Shown here: positions 9,237-18,394 of the stretch, one piece after another
Layout: each line of letters opens with the position of its first letter
Position numbering within the stretch: the stretch's first letter is position 1
Origin: Luteitalea sp.
GTDB taxonomy: Bacteria > Acidobacteriota > Vicinamibacteria > Vicinamibacterales > Vicinamibacteraceae
Reading direction: 5' to 3'
Assembly: GCA_009377605.1 (NCBI GenBank)
Contig: WHTT01000032.1
Span: 1-64,000 of the forward strand
DNA: 64,000 bases
Notes under the pieces: model-generated
Told to the model about the DNA's origin: nothing
What the model saw: only the letters and a program-made list of their open reading frames with translations
The model's database searches: none
Program-made: the position numbers and the translations under genes

Positions 9237-11684
9237 ATGTCCTCATTGCCTGCAGACCTTCGTGACGCGATTCGATCGCTCGCCGGCCGGCCGAGCTTCA
9301 CGGTCATGTTGTTGCTGACGCTCGCACTCGGGATCGGCGCGACGACCACCATCTTCAGCTTCGTCTACGCGATGCTGTTGCGACCGTACCCCTACCGCGA
9401 GCCGGATCGCCTCGTGCAGATGCAAACCGTGAACCTGAAGGAAGGGGATACGAAGCGGGGCTGTTCACTGCGCGACATCGAAGATTATCGCGACCGCAGC
9501 ACGCGCTTGGCGGACCTTGGCGCCTACACGGTGTTCGATACGCGGCTGCTCACCGACGGGCCTCCCGTCGTGATCAGTATGGCGCAGACCAACCCACAGG
9601 CGCTGAGCCTGCTCGGCGTGGCGCCAGTCCTAGGACGACTGCTGCTGCCTCGAGAGGATCGGCCGGGCGGCGACGTGTACAAGGTGGTCATCGCGCACGA
9701 CGTGTGGAGGTCCCAATTCGCAGGCGATCCGGACATCGTGGGCAAGCCGCTGAGAACCGATCGCCAGACATACACGATCGTCGGCGTGATGCCGCCCGGG
9801 TTCGCCTTCCCCGAGCGCACCGACGCCTGGACACCGATGGAATCGTGGTACGCGAACCTTCCACCAGAGAATCCACAGCTTGGCAAGCGACGCGACTCGC
9901 GCTGGTACGCGACGGTGGCGCGCCTGAAGCCGGGCGTCAGTCTTGCCGAAGCGAAAGCCGATCTCAACAGCGTCGCGGCGGCGCTCGGGCGTGAGTTCGC
10001 GGACACCAACGCGGGTGTGGGAGTGGAGCTGACGCCGCTTCGAGAGTTCGAGATGGGCGCCGTGCGTCCGTACCTCCTCGTCTGCCTCCTCGGCGTCGGG
10101 ATGGTGTTGCTCATCTGCTGCGCGAACGTGGCAAATCTGCTGCTCGTCCGCGCTGCCACGCGGCGGAACGAGCTCGCGGTGAAGATCGCGCTGGGCGCCA
10201 GCGGTAAGCGGATTGCGCGTACGCTGCTCACCGAGAGTCTCCTGCTCGGTCTGGTCGGAGCGGGACTCGGCATCCTGCTCGCGTTGGCCGGCGTGCGCGG
10301 GCTGCTGGCGTTGATCCCGGTGCCGCTGCCGATGTGGATGCGCGTGGAGATCGACCAACCGGTCCTCGCGTTCACCGTGGCGATTGGCCTGGCGACCGCA
10401 TTGCTCTTCGGGCTCGCCCCAGCACTGGCGGCGGCGCGTGTGAGCGTAACCAGCGGGCTCCGGGAAGGCGCGCGCGGCTCGGCGCGGTCTCGCCTACGCT
10501 CCGCGCTCGTCGTCGTGGAGGTGGCGCTCTCGGTGTTGCTCCTGATCGGGGCGGGTCTGATGATGAGGACGTTCCAGTATCTGCAGCAACGTGATCCCGG
10601 CTTCCGCGGAAGCGGTGTGCTCGCGGCGCGGACCGTGGCGTGGGCAGACGGAACCCGTACGGAAGCGGCCGCCGCGGTGAGCGCTCAGCATCAGCGCGTG
10701 CTCGACGAGCTCGAGTCATTACCCGGCGTTTCGTCTGTCGCGGTCACCAACTCGCTGCCCTACAGCCTGACGAGCCGGGGGAGGATCCGTGCAGACGTCT
10801 ACATTCGCGGGCGGGCGGAGCAAGACGGCAGGGTACAGGTCTCGATCACCGGTGCCGACGTCAGCCCGGGGTACTTCGAGACGCTGCGTATTCCGCTCGT
10901 GCGTGGCCGACTGATCGAGCGTTCCGATACGACCACCTCCGAGCCCGTGGTGGTGATTAGCGAGCGCGCGGCACAACTCTTTTGGCCCAACCAGGACCCC
11001 ATAGGCCGATACCTCTCGTGGATGGAGGCAAACCCCGAGAATCCCTGGACGCGGGTCGTCGGTGTCGTCGGCGATGTGAAACAGGAGGCGGCGGAAGGGC
11101 AGGAGGGGGTCGAGATCTACTACCCGATGACGCAGTGGCGGGTCACGAACGGCTACTATCTCGTGCGCACCAATGGCGATCCGGACGCCATGGCCCCGAC
11201 CGTGCGACGGACGATCCTGACGGCGGAGCCAACGCTTGCCGTGCGGTGGACGAAGACCGTGGAGCGGACCATGCTGGAGTCGCTGTGGCAGCGGCGCCTC
11301 TGGGGCTTGCTCTTCTCGGGCTTCTCGGTGTTGGCGCTGGCACTCGCGGCCCTCGGCTTGTATGGGGTCATCAGCTACGCCGTGGCACAGCGTCGGCGGG
11401 AGATGGGCATCCGCATGGCACTCGGCGCGTCGCCTGGCGGCGTCCGGGGGCTGGTGCTTCGCGAAGGTCTTGGACTTTGCGGCCTGGGCGCGGTGTTGGG
11501 CTTGGGTGCCGCGTTCGTGGGAGGTCGCTTCGTGGCCGGCTTGCTGTTCGGTGTCACGCCATACGATGCCGCCACATACGGGCTCGTCCTGCTCACCATC
11601 GCGGCGGTGGGCACCCTGGCGTGCTGGCTTCCTGCGCGCCACGCGTCACGCGTGGACCCCAGTGTGATTCTCCGGGACGCCTAG
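9237..11684 (+). CDS. ADOP-family ABC permease (no prefix domain)
   Basis: About 815 residues with the two-half MacB/FtsX-like layout. The first helix contains LALGIGATTTIFSFVYAMLL. A periplasmic domain (GVMPPGFAFPERTDAW) is followed by a central helix cluster (LLICCANVANLLLVRAATRR), a second periplasmic domain and a C-terminal cluster (LGLYGVISYAVAQRRREMGI). It lacks the soluble prefix seen in the permease at 248. The frame is also open from a TTG at 9225, but the ATG at 9237 is more probable. Its last 39 bases overlap the end of the convergent HicB-like gene. No ATPase partner is adjacent; function unknown. Confidence 0.9.
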   Translation: MSSLPADLRDAIRSLAGRPSFTVMLLLTLALGIGATTTIFSFVYAMLLRPYPYREPDRLVQMQTVNLKEGDTKRGCSLRDIEDYRDRSTRLADLGAYTVFDTRLLTDGPPVVISMAQTNPQALSLLGVAPVLGRLLLPREDRPGGDVYKVVIAHDVWRSQFAGDPDIVGKPLRTDRQTYTIVGVMPPGFAFPERTDAWTPMESWYANLPPENPQLGKRRDSRWYATVARLKPGVSLAEAKADLNSVAAALGREFADTNAGVGVELTPLREFEMGAVRPYLLVCLLGVGMVLLICCANVANLLLVRAATRRNELAVKIALGASGKRIARTLLTESLLLGLVGAGLGILLALAGVRGLLALIPVPLPMWMRVEIDQPVLAFTVAIGLATALLFGLAPALAAARVSVTSGLREGARGSARSRLRSALVVVEVALSVLLLIGAGLMMRTFQYLQQRDPGFRGSGVLAARTVAWADGTRTEAAAAVSAQHQRVLDELESLPGVSSVAVTNSLPYSLTSRGRIRADVYIRGRAEQDGRVQVSITGADVSPGYFETLRIPLVRGRLIERSDTTTSEPVVVISERAAQLFWPNQDPIGRYLSWMEANPENPWTRVVGVVGDVKQEAAEGQEGVEIYYPMTQWRVTNGYYLVRTNGDPDAMAPTVRRTILTAEPTLAVRWTKTVERTMLESLWQRRLWGLLFSGFSVLALALAALGLYGVISYAVAQRRREMGIRMALGASPGGVRGLVLREGLGLCGLGAVLGLGAAFVGGRFVAGLLFGVTPYDAATYGLVLLTIAAVGTLACWLPARHASRVDPSVILRDA

Positions 11685-11891
11685 TGCGATGCGTTCCTCA
11701 ACGAAGTCCGCACCGGCGGCGGAGCGTGCTTCCTGACGGTTGAATGCCAACGCCTCGCCGAGCGCCTCGCGTAGGCTTGTCAGCAGGTCCTCTTTCGACC
11801 GTTCCTGACAGTTCACGCCAGGAACCTCCTCGATCCAGCCGAGCCACCAGTCGCCATCCTGCTTGATCACAGCGGTGTAGAGCTCGTCCAT
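11646..11891 (-). CDS. HicB-like antitoxin-type protein
   Basis: An 81-residue protein whose N-terminal part (MDELYTAVIKQDGDWWLGWI, then EEVPGVNCQERSKEDLLTSL) is a partial RNase H-like HicB fold: strands, a glycine-rich turn, and an amphipathic helix ending in EALGEALAFNR. HicB proteins neutralise HicA mRNA interferases, but no hicA is adjacent: downstream is the convergent ADOP gene and upstream, on the other strand, is a RelE remnant. It is therefore an orphan antitoxin or a member of the HicB-like group without a toxin. The convergent 39-base overlap with the permease gene suggests recent insertion or loss of a flanking gene. Confidence 0.72.
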   Translation of the reverse strand: MDELYTAVIKQDGDWWLGWIEEVPGVNCQERSKEDLLTSLREALGEALAFNRQEARSAAGADFVEERIALGVPENHTGVHA

Positions 11892-11989
11892 GGGTCACAG
11901 TTTAGCGTATCGAAGCTCTGTTTCTCAAAAGGCTCTTCTACAGCCGCAGACGAAGCGTGGCGATGACGCGCCGAGGCTCGCCGAAGTAC

Positions 11990-12167
11990 ACGTTCGTGAC
12001 GCCGAACGCCCGCGTGGCCCATTCGACGTAACGGGAAGAAATTGGAAGGCTCCGACAGCACTTATCGTGTCCGCGTAGGAACCTACCGCATCGTGTACGA
12101 CGTGGACGATAAGAAGAAGACCGTTCGTGTGATGGGCGTGGCGCATCGCAAGCACGCCTACCGGTGA
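11990..12167 (+). pseudogene. RelE/ParE-family toxin remnant, frameshifted
   Basis: The 3' end, from about 12036 to the stop at 12165-12167, encodes KKLEGSDSTYRVRVGTYRIV and then YDVDD ... VAHRKHAYR, the conserved C-terminal half of RelE/ParE toxins. The preceding piece, with RPRGPFDV, lies in a different frame, so a short indel near 12030 separates the two. No start codon or N-terminal half survives. It is not likely to make an active toxin. It sits divergently beside the HicB-like gene and may mark an old toxin-antitoxin insertion. Confidence 0.7.
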
Positions 12168-12258
12168 TTAGGTGGAACCCTCGTGCTGGACTTTCGCCTG
12201 CCCGTGCCTGCGGAGCCGCGTGCGGTGGACGCAACGGCGTTCGCTGACCTGCGCCCGA

Positions 12259-13244
12259 TTATCGCGCGTGGCCGTGCGCCGGATCGTTCTTGTGCTGCTC
12301 GTAATGCTGGCGCAGCAGATCCTTCCCGTAGTCGTTCCCGTTCGGCGTTCTGACGATGGAATGGACGTGGATCCGGCCGGGGACCTTGGGACCGGGCAGA
12401 GCCACGGGCGTCTGGTGATCGAACTCGATCAGCATCACCGGACTGTGGATCCGGTAGTAGAACACGGCGTCCGCCGACGAGGCGCCGATCCACGCGAAAT
12501 GCGTGTTATCGAGGTGCTTCAGCACTTCCTCCATGCGGACTTTCGCGTGGCCTTCGGCGATGTTGCCCACATACTCGCCAATCAGATCGACGAACAGCTT
12601 TCGCTGTACGTCGTTGAGCTCGGAGGCGCGCACGCCCGCGTAATCGAGCACCAGGTTGTCCTGAAACGCCTGCGCCTGCGCGTTGTTCTCCGTCTTCTCC
12701 GGCTCCAGCGTCGCCTTCTTCTGCTGCTCGGGGGTGAGCGCCTGCATGAACGCGAGTCCCTTGTTCTGCTCGTCCTGCAACACGACGGTGCCCGCGTACT
12801 TCCCGGCATCGGCGCGAACGGGCTCCGAGCCCATGAAGGTGGGCGTCATCACGACCTGATCCCGCAGGACGAAGTAGTTGATGATCAGATGATGGCCGTC
12901 GAGCTGCCAGCCCCACGGCGCAGTGGCGGACGGCTCGCCCATGACCGTCAGGTTGTAGAGCCCTTCGCCATACTCGTCGAAACGCTTCGTCATCTCGGCG
13001 ATGGTCTCGTTCAGCCGCATGATGTTGCGCGACTTCTCGAGCCCTTTCGCGCTGAGACCGGCCTCGAGCAGACCGAATGCTCTCGCACGCTGCTCGTCCG
13101 ACATTTCGTTGAAGCTCACGCCCTGCCGCGCGTAGCGGTGCGTGTTGCTCCACTTCCTTGTGGCGACCCCAGCGCCGAGACGGCGGCCATGATCGGCAGC
13201 GCGGACAACCACATTGCCAGCCGGATTCGTTGATGTCGGTCCAT
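12259..13244 (-). pseudogene. DUF3500 secreted protein, signal peptide out of frame
   Basis: The body (about 300 residues: [20 protein letters not shown], then [13 protein letters not shown], ending [20 protein letters not shown]) is a clear DUF3500 protein, a family of secreted proteins of unknown function. The expected signal peptide is encoded from an ATG at 13244 ([20 protein letters not shown]) behind a GAGG ribosome site, but in another frame that stops at 13116-13118. The roughly 40 residues normally between signal and VSFNEM also look missing. A deletion with frame change near 13160 explains both. As written, the only in-frame start is a GTG at 13212 that gives no export signal. It is probably non-functional, or an assembly error. 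Confidence 0.75.
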
Positions 13245-13580
13245 GACGACCTCGCTGTAGTGTCCGTATTTAGGCGGACGGTGGCCAGGCGGAAGCCCGA
13301 CACCAGGAAACTCCGCAGAGCGTAGCGTACGTGTCAGAACGAGCCAAGCATGGAGGACAGCGGCGTGTCGCGCGATCGATTTCCGGCGTGTGGCCTCCCG
13401 CCGGCCGCAAACGGCAGGGGCGCCGAGCGGTTAGTGGTTCACGTCGCGGTCACTGGCGCACGTGCGATGCGTACGAGAGCAACCGCCAGTAGGAGAGCCC
13501 CGAAGCCGCCAGTCACCATGGCAAGGATTCCGGCGCGCCTTTCAGCTGTGCCGTGCGGCTCTTCGTCGAACCGCTAGAGG
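13245..13580. other. Intergenic region between two minus-strand genes; possible tiny membrane peptide
   Basis: No recognised gene. On the minus strand, 13439-13573 is open and would encode a peptide with one hydrophobic segment (ILAMVTGGFGALLLAVALVR); its only standard start is an internal ATG giving about 26 residues. It directly follows the stop of the TonB receptor gene and could be a leftover of a longer gene. Support is weak. Confidence 0.25.
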
Positions 13581-15956
13581 TCAGAACCGCGCGCGCATGC
13601 CGGCATAGAGCGCTCTCGGCTGTTCTGGATTGTAGAAGCGGTCGATGTCGCCGAACCCGTCGAAGACCTGTGTGGCATAGAGGCGGTCGGTGATATTAAT
13701 CAGGCGACCGAACAGCTCGATGCGACGGGTGACCGGAGCGCTGACGCGAAGATGGAACACGTCGTAACCTTCCTGCCACTTGGTGTTGGCCCGGTCCACC
13801 CAATACCCACTCATGCCGAGCCACTCCAAAGCGAGCGTACCGCCCCTGAGCACGGCGGGCGCGTAGCTCAGCTCGGCGTTCCACGTATGCCGGGGCGCGA
13901 CATCCATCTCGTTTCCGCTGAGGTCGAGATTGTCGGCGGCGAGCCAGTGCTGGAGCTCGTGTCTGGCGAGCGAGTACGCCAGACGCACTTGCAGCTCTCG
14001 CACCGGTGCCGCGCTGGCGCTCACTTCCATTCCCTGGTGCAAGGTCTGTCCATTGTTTGTCGCGACGGCCTGGCCGTCCGGGTCGCGAAAGCTGAGGATG
14101 TCGTTGGTCAAGCGCATCCGATACGCCGTTGCCTCGACCTGCAATCGCTGCATCACGCGTGCCCGAACGCCGAGCTCGGAAGAGACCACATCAATCGGCT
14201 CGAGGTCGAGTGTGTTCTCCGACGCGCCCTGCTTGAAGAGCTGATCCTCGAGAGGGACCCGGAAGCCATGCCGGTGTGCACCGAATAGCGTGACCTGTTC
14301 GGAGAGGCGGTAGGTGAGGCCGAGCTTCGGCGTGAGGCGCGAGTAGCGACGGTCGCTGTCCGGTGGGCGCCGAAATGACCCGGTCGTCACGACCGGCAGG
14401 CGGTTCGTGTAACTATACCGTGCGCGATCGAACCGGACACCTGCGTTCAGCCGGAGCCGCTCCGTCGGCAGGATGTCGAGCTGCGTGTAGAGCGCGGAGC
14501 CGGCGTACGTCCATCGATAATCGTATCGCGGCTCCTCGACATCGACGGCGAAGTCGCTCCAGATCTCCCTGCCCTGACCATCGCTCTCGACGACGGGCGT
14601 AATGCGAGGCTCACGTCGCCGCCCGGCCGTGTAATCGATGTCGATTCCGGTGGTCCACACAGTACGCAGCTTTGGGAGCGCGTGTCGAACCTGCGCCAGC
14701 ACGCCGCCCGAGGAGAGCTCAGTCTCGCGGACCACGGGGTTCGTCGCCAGCGTGAAGGCTGGGATCAGAGGCGTGTCCATCCAGCGTGCGAACGGCGCAA
14801 TGCTCCACGACGTGCTCCCCGCCGCCTGTCGATACGTGGTCGACGCCCGTGCGACGGTGGCGTCGTTCTTCGCGATTGGGTACGGGTTGAATGTGCTCCG
14901 GCTGAAGAACTCCTCCGGCGTCTGATCATCGTTTCCGATACCGTTCACGTTGCCAAAGGCCAGTGACGTCCGGAAGTGCGCGCGGTCTTGGAGCGCCGTC
15001 GTCCAACGGAGGCTGATATCCTGCCGCTCCATTGGGTTTTCCCTTCGGCCGTCTGAGCGGGCGAAGGCCGCATCCACCCGGAGTCCGTGCCCGCCGAACG
15101 TGCCACCGGCCCCGACCGTCGCTCGCCGGTATCCGTAGGGCCCCAGCTCGCCGGATGCGTCGCCCGAGGGGCTCACGGGCGGGTCCACCGTGATGACGTT
15201 GATCACGCCACTCACGGCGTCGCTCCCGTAGATGGCGGTTCCCGGTCCTTTCAGCACTTCCACACGCTCGGCGTGCACGAGATCGACCCAGTTGATCACG
15301 CTATGTCTGTAGAAGGATGGTGACGACAATGGGACGCCATCCTCCGAGACCAGGAGCGTGGCGCGGCAGCACAGCGGCTGCCGCACGGCATTGTGCGTCG
15401 CCATGTCTTCGAAGGGCACGATGTGCGCACCTGCCACGCGGTTCAGCACCTGTGCCGGGTCCGTGGCGCGGATCCGCTGCGTCTCTTCACGGGAGACGAT
15501 GCCGATCGACATGGGCAAGTCCCGGATCTCCTCCGTTTCTCGAGTGGCCGTGACCGTCACCTCCTCGATCAAGCTAGGTTCCTCCTCCAGCTCGAAGGAG
15601 CGGTTCACGGTGCCGCCCGCAGGAGTCTCGAGCGTCTCCCGCACCGGCAGGTAGCCGGTGCGCCGGACCGTCACCGTGACCGCGCCCGGCGGGAGGCCCG
15701 TGATGCGATAGCGACCTCCTTGGTCCGTGAGCACCTGATGACGCCCACCCACGATAAGGAGCCTCACGCCCTCGAGCGGCTCACCGCTCGTGGCCGCGAC
15801 GACCGTCCCTTCGAGCACGGCACCACTGGTCCGGGTCTGGGCATGGGCCGGAAGCATGTACACCGCCACGAGCAGGACGAGCACTATCAGCCCGATGATC
15901 CGCTGTGGTCTCACGCGACTGACCCGCGGAACGATGCTCGAGAGCCTGCACGTCAT
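13581..15956 (-). CDS. TonB-dependent outer-membrane receptor
   Basis: About 791 residues. A signal peptide (IIGLIVLVLLVAVYMLPAHA) precedes a carboxypeptidase-regulatory-like domain (GAVLEGTVVAATSGEPLEGV ... YRITGLPPGAVTVTVRRTGY). Next come a TonB-box-like EEVTVTA, the plug (ERVEVLKGPGTAIYGSDAVS), and the barrel ending in a terminal phenylalanine (ALYAGMRARF). The ATG at 15956 is chosen because AAGGAA lies just upstream and the signal peptide follows; the frame stays open further upstream but that sequence is not protein-like. The plug contains an unusual Cys-Cys pair (RQPLCCRATLLV). The ligand cannot be assigned. By analogy it could serve the DUF3526 permeases at 6.1-8.9 kb on the same strand. 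Confidence 0.9.
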   Translation of the reverse strand: MTCRLSSIVPRVSRVRPQRIIGLIVLVLLVAVYMLPAHAQTRTSGAVLEGTVVAATSGEPLEGVRLLIVGGRHQVLTDQGGRYRITGLPPGAVTVTVRRTGYLPVRETLETPAGGTVNRSFELEEEPSLIEEVTVTATRETEEIRDLPMSIGIVSREETQRIRATDPAQVLNRVAGAHIVPFEDMATHNAVRQPLCCRATLLVSEDGVPLSSPSFYRHSVINWVDLVHAERVEVLKGPGTAIYGSDAVSGVINVITVDPPVSPSGDASGELGPYGYRRATVGAGGTFGGHGLRVDAAFARSDGRRENPMERQDISLRWTTALQDRAHFRTSLAFGNVNGIGNDDQTPEEFFSRSTFNPYPIAKNDATVARASTTYRQAAGSTSWSIAPFARWMDTPLIPAFTLATNPVVRETELSSGGVLAQVRHALPKLRTVWTTGIDIDYTAGRRREPRITPVVESDGQGREIWSDFAVDVEEPRYDYRWTYAGSALYTQLDILPTERLRLNAGVRFDRARYSYTNRLPVVTTGSFRRPPDSDRRYSRLTPKLGLTYRLSEQVTLFGAHRHGFRVPLEDQLFKQGASENTLDLEPIDVVSSELGVRARVMQRLQVEATAYRMRLTNDILSFRDPDGQAVATNNGQTLHQGMEVSASAAPVRELQVRLAYSLARHELQHWLAADNLDLSGNEMDVAPRHTWNAELSYAPAVLRGGTLALEWLGMSGYWVDRANTKWQEGYDVFHLRVSAPVTRRIELFGRLINITDRLYATQVFDGFGDIDRFYNPEQPRALYAGMRARF

Positions 15957-16112
15957 TTCTTCATGTTCCTTCCCTTGTGGAGCGCCCGACGCGCGCCGGC
16001 GACAGTAGCCGACGGAAGCTGCGCAGAGTGTGGTGTCCACCCGCGTGAGTACAAAACAGGAACTCCATGAGAGGGCGTCGCCAACCCATGAACGGGACAC
16101 GTGCGCGCATAG

Positions 16113-16643
16113 ACCGCCAGCACGACCGCCGACAACTTCGGTGCGTCGGTCGCCTTCACTGCCTCTCGCGATCGACCTTCGCTCAGCGACGATGCTGGCC
16201 CTTCCCAACGGCAAGAAAGTGGAACGACATTGATCGTGGGCGCGCCTGGGGGCGCCTCATACGCCGGAATCGTTCAGGGTGGGGTATACACATTCAGCCG
16301 GGTCGAAGACACCTGGACGGAGACCAACAAACTCATCGCCTGGGACGTTGTTTCTCCAGTGCGAGATGATTTCGGCCGCTCCGTCGCGCTGGATGGGAAC
16401 ACACTCGTTGTCGGCGCGCCGCGTGCCGATGGCGCCGAGGGTTCAGAGGGCGAAGGCGCGGCGTACGTCTTCATACGCACCGGAGACACATGGACGGAGG
16501 CGACGAAGCTGATCGCCTCGGACGGGGCAGGCGGCGACGCGTTCGGTACGTCGGTCGTTCTCGACCGCTGGAGGCTGGTCATTGGCGCGCCTGGCGCGAA
16601 TGAAGGTCAGGGCGCGGCCTATCTCTTCTGGTGGCCTTGGTAG
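16113..16643 (+). pseudogene. FG-GAP repeat protein fragment
   Basis: The open frame from 16113 encodes beta-propeller-type FG-GAP repeats: DNFGASVAF, TTLIVGAPGGASYAG, FGRSVALDGNTLVVGAPRAD, FGTSVVLDRWRLVIGAPGAN. Such proteins are extracellular or surface-bound and normally carry a signal peptide and many more repeats. Here a stop at 16110 cuts the frame upstream and the first possible start is a TTG at 16230, after one repeat, with no signal peptide. The C-terminus ends abruptly in YLFWWPW. It is best read as a truncated remnant. Confidence 0.7.
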
Positions 16644-16788
16644 GGGGCATGCCCGGGTGCTTAATTAATTGATTAAGCCTGGCGTGCGTCGCGCGTGGAT
16701 CCTATCGTCGCTTTGCGTGACGACGTGTGATGACCGACGACAGGTTTGTCGCCCTGTCCGCGACTCTCCCGCAGCAATCGGCGTTCGG

Positions 16789-18117
16789 TTACGCTGCCTC
16801 CGGTGCCGAGGCCAGGTCCTGCCGCGCAGCGGCCTCCGCCGCGTCCGAGAACCGGACGAACACCGTGAGACCCGCCGACGCCAGCACCAGGCCGCCAAGG
16901 ATGAACAACGCGTGGGGCCATGACAGCGCCTCTGTGCGGAACAGGAACCCCGCCAGAACCGCGCCACAGTTTCCGCCGGCGCCCACGATCCCCGCGACGG
17001 AGCCGAGCGCGCCGGGGTTGACGAAGGGGACGACCGCGTAGGTCGCCCCTTCGGACATCTGGACGAAGAGGCTGAAGAGGATGAGCGTGGCGATGGCCGC
17101 GGCGAGACCGGTCATCTGCGAGAACAACATCAACGTCACACCTTCGCCGGCGAGCGCGACCGCCAACCACGTCACGCGTCCTCGCAGGCCCCACGTGAGG
17201 CCCGCACGATCACCGAGGACGCCACCCAGGGTGCGCGCGAAGAGGTTCATCAGACCGAACAAGCCGGCCACGACGCCAGCCGTCCGCAGGCCGAGGTCGA
17301 AGTAATCCATGAAGTACAGCGCGGCAATGTTGTTGATCGTCAGCTCGACGCCGAAGCACGCGCCGTAGATCACGAAGAGCGCCCACACGCGTGGATCGCT
17401 GGACGCCTCTCTGAACCCGCCCCCCCTCGCGCCGGACGGGGCGCCGGCGCCGGCGAGGTCCCGGTAGTTCCCTTCGGGACAATCCTGGGTGAGGACGTGG
17501 TAGGCGACGCCGGTCGCCATGCAGACCAGGCCGGCCACCACCATCGAGAGCCGCCAACTCCAGAAGTCGCCCAGTCCCATGGCAACGAGCGTCGTGAAGA
17601 GCAGCGGCATCACGATCTGCGTCACGCCGCCTCCCAAGTTGCCCCATCCGGCGGTCGTTGCGTTGGCCGTGCCGACGACGTTCGGCGCGAACATCACCGA
17701 GCTGTGGTATTGCGTGATGACGAACGAGGCGCCAATGACGCCGATCGCCAGGCGAAACAGCAGGAAGGTCTCGTACGTCTGCGCCAGGCCGATACCCATC
17801 ACCGGGAGCGAGCCCAGGATGAGCAGCCACGTGTACGTCACACGCGGGCCGAGTCGGTCACACAACCAGCCGATGAACAGGCGCGCGACGATGGTCACGG
17901 CCACGGAAGCGATGACGGTGTTGCCCACCTGTGCTCGGGTCAGGCCCAGCTCGTCACGGACCACGGCCATCAACGGCGCGATACCAAACCATGCGAAGAA
18001 ACAGAGGAAGAATGCGAACCACGTCATGTGGAACGCGCGCATGTGCGGGGGACGAAAGCTCAGAAGCTGGATGCGCGTCGCTTTGGCCACGACCGGCGGA
18101 CGACTGGACGTTGACAT
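16789..18117 (-). CDS. NarK/NasA-type nitrate-nitrite transporter (MFS)
   Basis: About 442 residues with twelve predicted membrane helices. Family signatures are FFLCFFAWFGIAPLM in helix 1, the MFS loop GWLCDRLGPR, and GNLGGGVTQ in helix 5, a nitrate-signature motif of the NarK/Nrt branch. The ATG at 18117 is preceded by AAGGAAGG, which decides the start although the frame is open to 18258. It probably imports nitrate or exchanges nitrate for nitrite. The next gene upstream on the same strand is a porin of the alginate-export type, often found beside nitrate transport genes. No nitrate or nitrite reductase is in the window. Confidence 0.88.
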   Translation of the reverse strand: MSTSSRPPVVAKATRIQLLSFRPPHMRAFHMTWFAFFLCFFAWFGIAPLMAVVRDELGLTRAQVGNTVIASVAVTIVARLFIGWLCDRLGPRVTYTWLLILGSLPVMGIGLAQTYETFLLFRLAIGVIGASFVITQYHSSVMFAPNVVGTANATTAGWGNLGGGVTQIVMPLLFTTLVAMGLGDFWSWRLSMVVAGLVCMATGVAYHVLTQDCPEGNYRDLAGAGAPSGARGGGFREASSDPRVWALFVIYGACFGVELTINNIAALYFMDYFDLGLRTAGVVAGLFGLMNLFARTLGGVLGDRAGLTWGLRGRVTWLAVALAGEGVTLMLFSQMTGLAAAIATLILFSLFVQMSEGATYAVVPFVNPGALGSVAGIVGAGGNCGAVLAGFLFRTEALSWPHALFILGGLVLASAGLTVFVRFSDAAEAAARQDLASAPEAA

Positions 18118-18394
18118 CGTGCGGCACCTTCCTTGACTTGGTGAGTCGCACCAGGCAATCGGTGAACCGCACCATGAAAGACACCAGGAACGAGCAAGAC
18201 GGGTGCCACCGAGGTCGGGGGAATCGGGACTGGCGAGGTCGCGCGTTTTGGCCCGCACGCATTGCGGATCACGCGACTGCCAAGGTGACGTGGCCGGCGG
18301 AGCCCGGCGACATCATTGTGAGGATCGAGGCGTTTGCCACAGCAATGTCGGATGCAGACACGACAACCTCAGCGATCGCACGACGAGCGCGAGG

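Noticed and set aside
18118-18394. A possible small protein between the porin and NarK-type genes on the plus strand
   Set aside because: The open frame lacks a start with a ribosome site and has no recognisable sequence; it is probably leader DNA.
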